From JBDHRG01 sp039807445 (GTDB lineage Bacteria > Pseudomonadota > Gammaproteobacteria > Competibacterales > Competibacteraceae): a DNA stretch of 21,506 nucleotides. Shown in pieces: positions 1 to 8,150 of this stretch. A program made the translations under genes and the position numbers. The notes beneath the pieces were generated by a model. It searched no databases and was not told where the DNA came from. It saw only the letters and a list, made by a program, of their open reading frames with translations. The stretch lies in the NCBI GenBank assembly GCA_039807445.1, contig JBDHRG010000049.1, positions 1-21,506 on the forward strand, written 5' to 3'. Every line of letters starts with the position of its first letter. The first letter of the stretch is position 1.

Positions 1-119
1 AGCGCGTGGATGTGGCCGCGGCGCACGTCCAGGTCGACCTGGTCGACCGCAACGAAGCCCTTGAACTCCTTGACCAGGCCGCGCGTTTGCAACACGTAGT
101 CGTCGGCGACTGCACTCAT
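1..119 (-). CDS. ABC transporter ATP-binding protein, LivG-like (N-terminus only)
   Basis: Only the first 39 codons are present; the gene runs off the left edge. The visible peptide has the opening beta-strands of an ABC ATPase (LVKEFKGFVAVDQVDLDV, then RRGHIHA), which in LivG and UrtD-type branched-chain amino acid or urea transporters directly precedes the Walker A motif. By family knowledge it would energise a solute importer from the cytoplasmic side. The ATG at 117-119 has a strong purine-rich ribosome site (GGGGGGAG) just upstream on the minus strand. The substrate cannot be told because Walker A, the signature motif and Walker B lie outside the window. The gene is divergent from the Fur-box gene, with about 266 bases between the two start codons. 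Confidence 0.8.
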   Translation of the reverse strand, partial: MSAVADDYVLQTRGLVKEFKGFVAVDQVDLDVRRGHIHA

Positions 120-344
120 CCCTCCCCCCTTTGCTTGCCGGCCCTGCCATCCCCTGGGCCGTTTCTTGTGATGCGGCGGTGGCCGATCTTATCCAGACTG
201 TTCCGGAAGTGTCCAGCTCTCCGTAACGTTATCGAAAGTGTCCTGATTTTCGGACACAGATGCGGCTGTGACGCGCCGCGCCCGTTCAGAATGGCACGGC
301 TTTGTTGCCGCTTTGATGACGGCTGGCCTGGCACCACAATCAAA

Positions 345-359
345 TGAGAATTATTATCA
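345..359 (+). promoter_or_regulatory. Fur box (ferric uptake regulator operator)
   Basis: TGAGAATTATTATCA matches the 7-1-7 Fur consensus TGATAATNATTATCA at all but one defined position and stands out as AT-rich in GC-rich surroundings. It lies 27 bases before the start codon at 386, where it would overlap the promoter or transcript start and allow iron-dependent repression. The ATG at 344 sits at the edge of this box and is therefore unlikely to be a translation start. Confidence 0.85.
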
Positions 360-385
360 TTGAATCGACCATCTCGGAGGTGCCT

Positions 386-700
386 ATGAGCTTCGTCCTC
401 GATGCCTGGCTGGAGCGCCCGGAGCCGCGGCTGCGCGTGCTCGACGGCAAGCGCGTGGTGCTGGATCTGCCGCCGGCCGTCGTCCGCCGCCTGCTGGAGA
501 GCGGCGAGCTCGTCGCCGAAGACTTCCGCCAGCCCTGCCGCCACGCCGTGCAGGCGCTGATCCGCCGGCTGTTCCTGCTCGGCTGCGTGCGCGAGGCGCG
601 CCTCGGCGAAACCTGCGGCGACTGCGAGCGCTGTCTGCGCGCCGGACCGCCGCGCCGCGCCGCGCTGCTCGCCTTCCCGGCACCGACGGCGGTGCACTGA
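386..700 (+). CDS. Small cysteine-rich protein under Fur control, unknown function
   Basis: A 104-residue soluble protein that I do not recognise. The start at 386 is preferred because GGAGGT lies six bases before it; an upstream in-frame ATG at 344 falls at the Fur box. The N-terminal half is charged and helical. The C-terminal half holds five cysteines: C51, C67 and a C77-x2-C80-x2-C83 cluster, suited to binding a metal or an iron-sulfur cluster. There is no signal peptide or membrane segment. The Fur box implies expression under iron limitation, so a role in iron uptake, iron-sulfur handling or iron sparing is an inference from regulation and cysteines only. It is not an obvious HemP, Bfd or FeoC homologue. 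It stands alone, convergent with relA. Confidence 0.7.
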   Translation: MSFVLDAWLERPEPRLRVLDGKRVVLDLPPAVVRRLLESGELVAEDFRQPCRHAVQALIRRLFLLGCVREARLGETCGDCERCLRAGPPRRAALLAFPAPTAVH

Positions 701-718
701 CGATCCAAAGCTCGGTGC

Positions 719-790
719 GTGAAGCGTGAAGCGTGAAGCCAGGGGCACAGTTTCGCCATCACGTCTAACGCTTCACGTCTCACGTCTCCC
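719..790 (+). repeat. Composite intergenic repeat, copy A
   Basis: Three tandem copies of the 7-mer GTGAAGC (719-739) are followed by a 23-nt core at 744-766 (GGCACAGTT, six variable bases, ATCACGTCT), then inverted 7-mers including GCTTCAC (770-776) and CACGTCTCACGTCT. Left and right arms can pair as a hairpin. It lies between the convergent small Fur-box gene and relA. The following stretch to 827 is rich in CCTCATC/CCATTCC words like those of copy C. Confidence 0.8.
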
Positions 791-827
791 GCCCCCTTCC
801 TCATCGCTCATCCCCATTCCTCGTACC

Positions 828-2984
828 TCACCCTCGTCGCCGCGCCTCGATCACGTTCGGCAGCGCAGCGATCTTGTCGAGCACGCGCGACAGCTGCGCC
901 ACGTCGCCGACCTCCAGTGTCAGCTGCACGCGCGCGATGCCTTCGGCGCGGTCGCTCTGCATGTTGACCGCGAGCGTGCCGATCTTGTCGTTGGCGAGCA
1001 CCGAGGTGATGTCGCGCAGCAGCCCGGCGCGGTCGTAGGCCTCGACCTGGACGTCGACGCGGTAGCGCGCCGCCACCGCCTCGCCCCAGCTGACCTCGAT
1101 CAGCCGCTCGCGGTGGTGCTCGATCAGCTCGAACAGGTTCGGGCAGTCCTGGCGGTGGATCGTGACGCCGCGACCGCGGGTGATGAAGCCGGCGATCGGG
1201 TCGTACGGCACCGGATGGCAGCACTTCGCGCTCTGCGTCAGCAAGTTGCCGACGCCGCGGATCTGCACCTCGCCGCCGCCCTCGCCGCTGCGTCTGGGTT
1301 TGACCAGCGGCGGCAGCACTTCCTCGGCCGTCGGGTGCGGCAGGATCAGGTCCTGGACGACCGACACCACGTGCGCCGTGGTCATGTCGCCGCGGCCGAG
1401 CGCGGCGTACAGCTCCTCGGGCCTAGCGAAGTGCAGCTTCTCGGCCAGGCGCTCGAGGTTGAGCTTGCGCACCGACAGTCGCGCCAGTTCGCGCTCGAGC
1501 GCCGCGCGACCGGTGGCGATGCTGTTGTCGAGGTCGAGCTGGCGGAACCACGAGCGTACCTTCTCGCGCGCGCGCGTCGACCTCAGGTAGCCCAGATGCG
1601 GCGACAGCCAGTCGCGGCTCGGCGCCGGCAGCTTCGCGGTCAGCACCTCGACCTGCTCGCCGTTCTTCAGCTCGTAAGTCAGCGGCACGATGCGGCCGTT
1701 GACCTTGGCGCCGCGGCAGCGGTGGCCGACTTCGGTGTGCACGTGATAGGCGAAGTCGAGCGGCGTGGCGCCCTGCGGCAGCTCGACGATCTGCCCCTTG
1801 GGCGTGACCACGAACACGCGGTCCTGGAAGGCTTCGGCCTTGAAGCGGTCGAGCAGGTCGCCTTCGCCCTCGCGGTTGTCGAGCATCTGCCGCAACCAGG
1901 CGATCTGCTGCTCGAAGCCGCTGCCCTGGCTGGCGCCGCCCTCCTTGTAGCGCCAGTGGGCGGCGACACCGAGTTCGGCGCTCTGGTGCATCTCTTCGGT
2001 GCGGATCTGCACCTCGAGCGTCTTGCCGCCGGGGCCGATCACCGCGGTGTGCAGCGAACGGTAGCCGTTGGCCTTGGGATTGGCGATGTAGTCGTCGAAT
2101 TCCTGGCGGATGTGGTTCCACTGCGCGTGCACCACGCCGAGCGCGGCATAGCAGTCGGCGACCGAGTCGACCATCACGCGCACCGCGCGCACGTCGAAGA
2201 TCTGCTCGAAGGGCAGCTGCTTGCGCTGCATCTTCTTCCAGATGCTGTAGATGTGCTTGACGCGCCCCTGGACGTCGGCGCGGACGCCGGCACGCGCGAG
2301 TTCGTCGCGCAGCTGCGCGATCAGCGCGTCGATGTAGGCTTCGCGCTCGGTGCGGCGCTCGTCGAGCGCGCGCGCGAGCTTGCGGTAAACCTCGGGTTCG
2401 AGGCAGCGCAGCGCCAGGTCTTCGAGCTCCCACTTGACGCGCGCGATGCCGAGGCGGTTGGCGAGCGGCGCGAACAGGTCGCGCGCCTCGCGCGCCAGGC
2501 GTTTGCGCTCGGCTTCGGACAGCGCGTCGATCCGGTGCATCCGCGCCAGGCAGCCGGCCAGCGCGATCAGCACCACGCGCAAGTCCTGCGCCATCGCCAG
2601 CAGCATCTTGCGCAGGCTCTCGAGCTGGCGCCCGTGCGGCTGGCCCTGCTGGTGGAACTCGCCGATCACGGCGAGCTTGCCGACGCCTTCGACCAGCGCG
2701 GCGACACCCGCGCCGAAGCGCGCCGTCAGCGCCTCGCGCTCGATCCGCTTCGAAGCCCACTCGGGCTGCAGCAGCGCCGCGGCGACCACCTCGTGGTCGA
2801 GCTTGAGCTCGGCGAGGATGTCGGCCACCGCCAGCGCCTCGGGTGCCGGCTCGCCGGGATGGTTGGCCAGCACCAGCGCACGCGCATCGCGCACGGCCTC
2901 GACCTGCTCCGGCGTCCAGCGCACCGGCAGGCCGGCGAGCCAGGCGTCGAAATCGAGTTCGATGGGTCTGTTGACGGCGACCAC
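828..2984 (-). CDS. relA: RelA, (p)ppGpp synthetase (GTP pyrophosphokinase)
   Basis: A 718-residue RelA/SpoT-family protein that makes (p)ppGpp on stalled ribosomes during amino acid starvation. Domains in order: pseudo-hydrolase region (about 25-180), synthetase (about 235-350), TGS (about 388-450), zinc-binding/helical region with a CCHPVP motif (588-593), and C-terminal ACT (about 640-715). The hydrolase HDxxED motif is lost (LLQPEW stands where LLHD is expected), while the synthetase has the EFDD signature of monofunctional RelA (295-298) and NGYRSLHT (306-313). This separates it from SpoT. The start is GTG at 2982-2984, with AAGGAG nine bases upstream and the usual RelA N-terminus VVAVNRP. 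The open frame continues upstream only because the 7-mer repeats there are in frame; that part is not coding. It is divergent from cysG. Confidence 0.95.
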   Translation of the reverse strand: MVAVNRPIELDFDAWLAGLPVRWTPEQVEAVRDARALVLANHPGEPAPEALAVADILAELKLDHEVVAAALLQPEWASKRIEREALTARFGAGVAALVEGVGKLAVIGEFHQQGQPHGRQLESLRKMLLAMAQDLRVVLIALAGCLARMHRIDALSEAERKRLAREARDLFAPLANRLGIARVKWELEDLALRCLEPEVYRKLARALDERRTEREAYIDALIAQLRDELARAGVRADVQGRVKHIYSIWKKMQRKQLPFEQIFDVRAVRVMVDSVADCYAALGVVHAQWNHIRQEFDDYIANPKANGYRSLHTAVIGPGGKTLEVQIRTEEMHQSAELGVAAHWRYKEGGASQGSGFEQQIAWLRQMLDNREGEGDLLDRFKAEAFQDRVFVVTPKGQIVELPQGATPLDFAYHVHTEVGHRCRGAKVNGRIVPLTYELKNGEQVEVLTAKLPAPSRDWLSPHLGYLRSTRAREKVRSWFRQLDLDNSIATGRAALERELARLSVRKLNLERLAEKLHFARPEELYAALGRGDMTTAHVVSVVQDLILPHPTAEEVLPPLVKPRRSGEGGGEVQIRGVGNLLTQSAKCCHPVPYDPIAGFITRGRGVTIHRQDCPNLFELIEHHRERLIEVSWGEAVAARYRVDVQVEAYDRAGLLRDITSVLANDKIGTLAVNMQSDRAEGIARVQLTLEVGDVAQLSRVLDKIAALPNVIEARRRG

Positions 2985-3059
2985 GGCTTGGGGCTCCTTG
3001 TGCCTCTGTCGGCCACGGGGATGGCCGCATAGCTTACCCCCGGGCGAGCATGGATGGGC

Positions 3060-3168
3060 GTGAAGCGTGAAGCGTGAAGCGTGAAGCGTGAAGCGTGAAG
3101 CGTGAAGCGTGAAGCGTGAAGACGGTGGCACAGTTCGCACATCACGTCTCACGCTTCACGTCTCACGC
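3060..3168 (+). repeat. Composite intergenic repeat, copy B, with eight tandem 7-mers
   Basis: Eight full tandem copies of GTGAAGC (3060-3115) plus a partial ninth lead to the 23-nt core at 3127-3149 (GGCACAGTT, variable bases, ATCACGTCT). The inverted words ACGCTTCACG (3151-3160) and TCTCACG follow. The 10-bp ACGCTTCACG is an exact reverse complement of the tandem array. It occupies the relA-cysG divergent spacer, so both promoters must lie beside or within it. Confidence 0.9.
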
Positions 3169-3249
3169 GCCCCATCCCCCCACCCCTCATTCCCCGCCAG
3201 GCGCCTTTGCGGTACAAGGGCAAGCCTGCGAACGATGCCGAGGTCGAGA

Positions 3250-4635
3250 GTGGATTACCTGCCGATATTCCTGAACCTGCGCGGTCAGCCGGTGCTGGTG
3301 GTCGGCGGCGGTGAGGTCGCCGAGCGCAAGGTAGCGCTGCTGCTGGAAGCCGGCGCCGCGGTGACGGTGGTCGCCCCCGCGCTGTGCCCGGCGCTCGAGG
3401 CGCTGGCCGCCGCCGGGCGCATCGCCGCGCTGCGCCGCGCGTTCGCCCCGGCCGATCTCGACGGCATGCGGCTCGCGATCGCCGCGACCGATGCGCTCGA
3501 CGTCAACCGCGAAGTCTCGGCGCTGTGCGAGGCGCGCGGCATCCCGGTCAACGTCGTCGACCAGCCCGAGCTGTGCGGCTTCATCATGCCGGCGATCGTC
3601 GACCGCGGCCCGATCCAGATCGCGCTGTCGACCGGCGGCGCCTCGCCGGTGCTGGCGCGGCTGCTGCGCGGGCGGCTCGAGTCGCTGATCCCGGCCGCCT
3701 ATGGCCGGCTCGCCGCGCTGACCGCCGAGTTCCGCCAAGCGGTGCAGGAGCGCCTGAGCGCGCCCAAGCGCCGCGCCTTCTGGGAACAGGTGCTCGGCGG
3801 GGCGATCGCCGAAGACATGCTCGCCGGGCGCGAGGCGCGCGCGCGCGCGCGGCTGGCGCAGGCGATCGCGGCCGGCGACGCCGGCGTTGCCGAAACCGGC
3901 GAGGTGTACCTGGTCGGCGGCGGCCCCGGCGACCCCGACCTGCTGACGTTCCGCGCGCTCAGGCTGATGCAGCAAGCCGACGTGGTGGTCTACGACCGGC
4001 TGGTGTCGGCGGACGTGCTGGCGCTGGCGCGCCGCGACGCCGAGCGCATCTACGTCGGCAAGGCGCGCAGCCAGCACGCGCTGTCGCAGGACGACATCAA
4101 CGAACTGTTGATCCACCTGGCGCGCGAAGGCCGCCGCGTGCTGCGGCTCAAGGGCGGCGACCCGTTCATCTTCGGCCGCGGCGGCGAGGAGATCGAGCGC
4201 CTCGCCGCCGCCGGCATCCCGTTCCAGGTGGTGCCGGGCATCACCGCGGCCTCGGGCTGCGCCGCCTACGCCGGCATCCCGCTGACGCACCGCGACTGCG
4301 CGCAGAGCGTGACCTTCGTCACCGGCCACATGAAGGACGGCGAGCTCGTGCTGAACTGGGCGGCGCTGGCGCAGCCGCGGCAGACGCTGGTGTTCTACAT
4401 GGGGCTGCACGGCATCGCGCAGATCCGCGACCGCCTGATCGAACACGGCTTGCCGGCCGACACGCCGGCGGCGATCGTCGAGCGCGGCACCTCGCGCAGC
4501 CAGCGCGTGCACGTCGCGACGCTGGCGGCCCTGCCCGAGCGCGTGGCCGAGGCCGGCATCCAGCCGCCCTCGCTGGTCATCGTCGGCGAAGTCGTACGAC
4601 TGCGCGAAAAGCTGTCGTGGTTCGGAGATGGGTGA
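3250..4635 (+). CDS. cysG: CysG, siroheme synthase (trifunctional)
   Basis: A 461-residue enzyme converting uroporphyrinogen III to siroheme, the cofactor of sulfite and nitrite reductases. The N-terminal dehydrogenase/ferrochelatase part has the NAD-binding VVGGGEVAERK (17-27) and catalytic Asp104 (NVVDQP). The C-terminal methyltransferase has VYDRLVS, with the Asp at 249, VGK with Lys271, GGDPFIFGRGGEE and VFYMGL. Length agrees with enteric CysG (457). The GTG at 3250 is chosen because it gives VDYLPIF, matching the family start MDYLPIF, with GAGG seven bases upstream; an ATG at 3235 is the alternative. Thr occupies position 128, where enteric CysG has the phosphorylated Ser128. No sulfite or nitrite reductase gene is nearby. 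Confidence 0.95.
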   Translation: MDYLPIFLNLRGQPVLVVGGGEVAERKVALLLEAGAAVTVVAPALCPALEALAAAGRIAALRRAFAPADLDGMRLAIAATDALDVNREVSALCEARGIPVNVVDQPELCGFIMPAIVDRGPIQIALSTGGASPVLARLLRGRLESLIPAAYGRLAALTAEFRQAVQERLSAPKRRAFWEQVLGGAIAEDMLAGREARARARLAQAIAAGDAGVAETGEVYLVGGGPGDPDLLTFRALRLMQQADVVVYDRLVSADVLALARRDAERIYVGKARSQHALSQDDINELLIHLAREGRRVLRLKGGDPFIFGRGGEEIERLAAAGIPFQVVPGITAASGCAAYAGIPLTHRDCAQSVTFVTGHMKDGELVLNWAALAQPRQTLVFYMGLHGIAQIRDRLIEHGLPADTPAAIVERGTSRSQRVHVATLAALPERVAEAGIQPPSLVIVGEVVRLREKLSWFGDG

Positions 4636-4639
4636 ACGG

Positions 4640-4727
4640 GAATGAGGAATGAGGAATGAGGCGCGAAGGCGCTGGCACAGTTTGCATATCGCGTCTCACG
4701 TCTTTTCCCATTCCCCATTCCTCATCC
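4640..4727 (+). repeat. Composite intergenic repeat, copy C
   Basis: This copy has the same layout with a different 7-mer: three GAATGAG units (4640-4660), the 23-nt core at 4674-4696 (GGCACAGTT, variable bases, ATCGCGTCT), then CATTCC/CTCATCC words. CATTCCTCAT (4716-4725) is the exact reverse complement of part of the left array. It fills the gap between the convergent cysG and GGDEF-EAL genes. Confidence 0.8.
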
Positions 4728-4736
4728 CCCGAACCA

Positions 4737-7670
4737 TCACCCCTCGCGCGCCAGCGGCTGGCCGAACACGTCTTCGGCCGGGCGCGGCTGGCTGATGAAG
4801 TAGCCCTGCGCGTAATCGATGCCGATCTCGCGCAACAGCTGCAGCGCCGCCTCGTCCTCGACGTACTCGGCGATGGTCTTCTTGCCGAAACCGGCAGCGA
4901 TCTGGCCGAGCGCGCGCACGATCAGCTGGTCGTCCGGGTTCTCGGCCAGGCCGCGGATGAACGAGCCGTCGATCTTCAGGTAATCGACCGGGAAGTGCTT
5001 CAGGTAGGCGAACGACGAGAAGCCGATGCCGAAGTCGTCGAGCGCGAAGCGGCAGCCGAGGCTCTTGATCGCCAGGATCGCCGAAGTCGCCTGGGCGAAG
5101 TCGGCCACCGCTGCGGTTTCGGTGATCTCGAAGATCAGCTTCGAGGTGTCGACCCCCGAGGCCTCGAGCTCGCGGCTCAGGTGCGGCAGCAGTTCGGGGT
5201 CGTTGAAGGTGTGGCCCGAGAGGTTCAGCGAAAAGCTGACGTGGATGCCGCGGCGGTGGATGTGGGCGAGGTAGTGGATCGCCTTCGACAGCACCAGCCG
5301 ATCGACCGAGTGGATCAGCCCGCTGCGCTCGGCCGCCTCGATGAACTGGCCGGCGCTCACCACGCTGCCGTCGGGCTCGAGCATGCGCAGCAGCACTTCG
5401 TAGTGACTGACCATGCCGTCGGCGATGCGCATGATCGGCTGGAAGTACAGCACGAAGCGGTCTTCGGCCAGCGCCTGGGCGACGCGTTCCTTCCAGAATA
5501 CGCGGTCGCGCAGGCGCTCGCGTGAGGCGTCGCGTTCGGAGAACAGGTGCCAGTGGCCACGCCCGGCGTCCTTGGCTTCGTACATCGCCAGCTCGGCGTG
5601 CGCGAGCAGCTCTTCGACGCTGTCGCCGTGCTCGGGGAACAGCACGATGCCGATGCTCGCACTGACGTGGTGCGCACGCCCGCCGACTTCGCAGCACAGC
5701 GCGCCGATCGCCGCATGGACCTCCGCCGCCAGCCTCGAGGCGGCGCTGGCGTCGAGATCGCGCACCAGGACCGCGAACTCGTCGCCGCCGAGCCGCGCGA
5801 CCAGATCGGCGGCGACCAGCTCGCGCACCAGCGCGTTGGCGACGGTCTTCAGCAGCCGGTCGCCGGCGAGGTGGCCGTCGGCTTCGTTGACGTACTTGAA
5901 CTGGTCGAGGTCGATCAGCAGCAGCGCGCCACTGCGGTGCTGGCGCTGTGCGGCGCCGAGCATCAGCTCGAGCTCTTCGTGCAGCCGGCGGCGGTTCGGC
6001 AGCCCGGTCAGCGTGTCGTGGTCGGCCATCCACGCCAGCCGCGACTCGGCGCCGCGGCGCTCGGTGATGTCGAGCCCCACCGACAGCACCGCCGGCTGGC
6101 CCTCGCCCTTCAGCCGCGAGTGGTACCAGATCACGTTGCGCAAGCCGCCGTCGCGGCAGGCGAGCAGCGACTCGTGGCGGCAGTGGCGCTGGCCGGCGGC
6201 CAGAATCGCTTCCGGGCGCCCTTCGTTGCCGGTCTCGGAGCGCAGCAGCTCGGCGAAGACGCGCCCGACCAGCTCGCGTGCCGGATAGCCGGTGACGGTC
6301 TGCGCGAAGGGGTTGGCCATCACGATGCGGCCCTGGGCATCGAGCGTGAAGATCGCGACCTGGGCGGTGTCGAGCAGGCTCGAGATGAAGTCGCGCTCGT
6401 GCGCGAGTTCGGTCATGCGCCGCGACAGCGTCTGCGTGCGCTCGGCCACCTGCCCCTCGAGCGCCTCGAGGCGATCGGCGAGCGCGACCGTGGTGCGGTC
6501 GAGGATGTCGATCTCGTCTTCGCGCCGCTGCGGCTGGCGTGGCGCCACGGCACGGCGCACGGCTTCGAACGCGCCCTGCGCCAGCAGCGGCAGCGTGTTC
6601 GCGGTGCGGCGCAGCCGCGACATCGGCCCCCACAGGATCACCAGCAGCAAGAGCTCGGCGCCGACCCAGCCGGTGACGCCCGCCAGTGCGCTGTCGCGCG
6701 CGGCATTGCGGATGCCGGCCAGCGCCGCGCTGATGTCGTCGATCACCAGCAGGCGCACGCCGGCTGCTGCCGCGCCCTCGGGCAGGCTCGACACGCGCAG
6801 CTCGTAGGCGCGTCCGCCGTGCTCGACGGTGACGCCGGCGGCGGCGCGATCGAGCCCGTACAGCCCCGAGGCGGTGGCCAGCAGCGGCAGCGTGGTCTCG
6901 GGGTGCGTCAGCGCCGCGACATCGACGCCCCAGTCGCTCAGGCGCCCGAGCGCGGTGGCGCGCGCCGCGCCGGCCCCCACCCGCAACAGGCCGATCCGGG
7001 TGCCCGAGACGGCAGCGAAGTTGTGCACCAGCTCGGCCAGGTTGGCGCCGAGCAGCACCGCCGCGCTGCGACCCTCGACCAGCACCGGCGCGGCGAGGAA
7101 CAGCACGCACTCGGGCGCGCACGACAGCGCCGTCTGCGGCGCCTCGCGCTCGCGTGCACGCGCCACCAGACCGTCGAGGCCGGCGTCGGCGCGCTCGGGA
7201 TCGACCGTCCAGCCCTCGATGCGCCGCCCGCTGGCATCGAAGAACGCGATCAGCTCCAGCCCCATGTCGAGCTGCAGCGCCGGCCACTGCGGATCGAACG
7301 CGTGCTGCACCGCGGCGCGGTCGCCGGCGGCCAGGGCCGACAGCATCCCGGGCATCGCCGGCAGCAGTACCGCGAGCTGGCGCAGACGCTCGAGCGACTG
7401 CCCCATCAGCGCATCGAACTCGCGCAGGCGCGCGTCGCGCGCCTTGCCGCGCTGCTCGTGGAACTGCGCGCTGAGGTTGTGGAAGCTGAGCCAACTGCTG
7501 CCGAGCGCGACCAGCAGCAACACGATGCTGGTCAGCAGCAGGGCACGCCATTTCAGGCTGAAGAAGAGGCCGCGCTCGGCCTCCCGGGCATCGTCGTCGA
7601 TCACATCCACCGTGCGGGCATCCGTCATGCAGGCAGCCGCCGCCCGGGCACACGCCGCGTCGCCGAGCAT
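4737..7670 (-). CDS. Membrane PAS-GGDEF-EAL cyclic-di-GMP signalling protein
   Basis: A 977-residue inner-membrane protein for c-di-GMP turnover. Layout: membrane segment at about 42-60, periplasmic sensor region to about 330, second membrane segment at 331-350, linker and coiled coil to about 425, PAS (426-540), GGDEF (545-710) and EAL (720-970). The cyclase motif is intact (GGDEF 628-632), but the RxxD inhibitory site is absent (VAAD at 619-622). The EAL domain reads EVL with E758, N816, E848, DD878-879, K899, E935 and Q955, so phosphodiesterase residues appear complete. Both activities are possible; which dominates is unknown. The start at 7670 is four bases after the stop codon of the upstream gene and uses GGTGGAG within that gene's end, pointing to translational coupling. 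A weaker alternative start is the ATG at 7628. Confidence 0.93.
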   Translation of the reverse strand: MLGDAACARAAAACMTDARTVDVIDDDAREAERGLFFSLKWRALLLTSIVLLLVALGSSWLSFHNLSAQFHEQRGKARDARLREFDALMGQSLERLRQLAVLLPAMPGMLSALAAGDRAAVQHAFDPQWPALQLDMGLELIAFFDASGRRIEGWTVDPERADAGLDGLVARAREREAPQTALSCAPECVLFLAAPVLVEGRSAAVLLGANLAELVHNFAAVSGTRIGLLRVGAGAARATALGRLSDWGVDVAALTHPETTLPLLATASGLYGLDRAAAGVTVEHGGRAYELRVSSLPEGAAAAGVRLLVIDDISAALAGIRNAARDSALAGVTGWVGAELLLLVILWGPMSRLRRTANTLPLLAQGAFEAVRRAVAPRQPQRREDEIDILDRTTVALADRLEALEGQVAERTQTLSRRMTELAHERDFISSLLDTAQVAIFTLDAQGRIVMANPFAQTVTGYPARELVGRVFAELLRSETGNEGRPEAILAAGQRHCRHESLLACRDGGLRNVIWYHSRLKGEGQPAVLSVGLDITERRGAESRLAWMADHDTLTGLPNRRRLHEELELMLGAAQRQHRSGALLLIDLDQFKYVNEADGHLAGDRLLKTVANALVRELVAADLVARLGGDEFAVLVRDLDASAASRLAAEVHAAIGALCCEVGGRAHHVSASIGIVLFPEHGDSVEELLAHAELAMYEAKDAGRGHWHLFSERDASRERLRDRVFWKERVAQALAEDRFVLYFQPIMRIADGMVSHYEVLLRMLEPDGSVVSAGQFIEAAERSGLIHSVDRLVLSKAIHYLAHIHRRGIHVSFSLNLSGHTFNDPELLPHLSRELEASGVDTSKLIFEITETAAVADFAQATSAILAIKSLGCRFALDDFGIGFSSFAYLKHFPVDYLKIDGSFIRGLAENPDDQLIVRALGQIAAGFGKKTIAEYVEDEAALQLLREIGIDYAQGYFISQPRPAEDVFGQPLAREG

Positions 7671-7674
7671 GTGG

Positions 7675-8109
7675 CTACTCCACCCGCAACCGCTTGACGC
7701 GGTCGGTGATCCGCGAGCGCTGCAGGTAGCCGATCGCGCCCGGCGTGCTGGCCACCCGCTCGAGCATCTCGGCTTCGCTGGCGAGCTGCACCGGCGTCTG
7801 CCCGGTGCCCGAAAAGATCAGCCGGTCCCACGCCAGCCGCAGCTGGTGCGGGTACAGGCCGACGAGCTCCTTGCAGAAAGCGGCGTGCAGCGGATCGTCG
7901 TCCGCCAGCGTGAAGACGCGGATCGGTGAACCGTCGCGCCAGGTGCGCAGGCGCATGCCGAAGATCAGCCGCACGGCGTTGCGCGACAGCACCCCCTGCT
8001 CCACGGTGAGCGATGCGATCAGCTCGACCTCCGGCGGCTCGTCCGCCATGGTGCGGCCGGTGCCGACCAGGGCGAGGAGCAGGCAGACACGGCCCAGCCA
8101 TCGCCTCAT
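7675..8109 (-). CDS. Small exported PstS-like substrate-binding domain protein
   Basis: About 144 residues. An Arg-rich N-terminus and hydrophobic stretch (RRWLGRVCLLLALVGTG) form a signal peptide, placing the protein in the periplasm. The rest resembles the half-length phosphate-binding (PBP-like) domains: NAVRLIFGMRLRTWRDG, SGTGQTP (100-106) and STPGAIGYL. It is far shorter than transport-type PstS (about 320-350), so a ligand-presenting or sensing role is more likely than import. No permease gene adjoins it. It is the first gene of a two-gene operon, four bases before the GGDEF-EAL sensor. A plausible inference is that it reports a periplasmic anion or other ligand to that sensor. The start is uncertain: the ATG at 8109 suits the signal peptide; GTG at 8136 would add nine residues. 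Confidence 0.75.
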   Translation of the reverse strand: MRRWLGRVCLLLALVGTGRTMADEPPEVELIASLTVEQGVLSRNAVRLIFGMRLRTWRDGSPIRVFTLADDDPLHAAFCKELVGLYPHQLRLAWDRLIFSGTGQTPVQLASEAEMLERVASTPGAIGYLQRSRITDRVKRLRVE

Positions 8110-8150
8110 CCTCCATGCCCCGGGCCGAATCCGCACCGATCCATCAAGAA

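Noticed and set aside
726..3032. A 768-codon open frame opposite relA
   Set aside because: It is a GC-driven shadow of relA: the translation is low-complexity (Asp/Ala/Val/Arg-rich), has no recognisable domain, and relA is certain on the other strand.
2985..3152. N-terminal extension of relA with repeated SRFTLHA peptide
   Set aside because: It is the tandem 7-mer read in frame; the GTG at 2984 has the ribosome site and the family N-terminus.
5547..7697. A 716-codon open frame opposite the GGDEF-EAL gene
   Set aside because: Same shadow effect; Arg/Gln/His-rich translation without any family motif.
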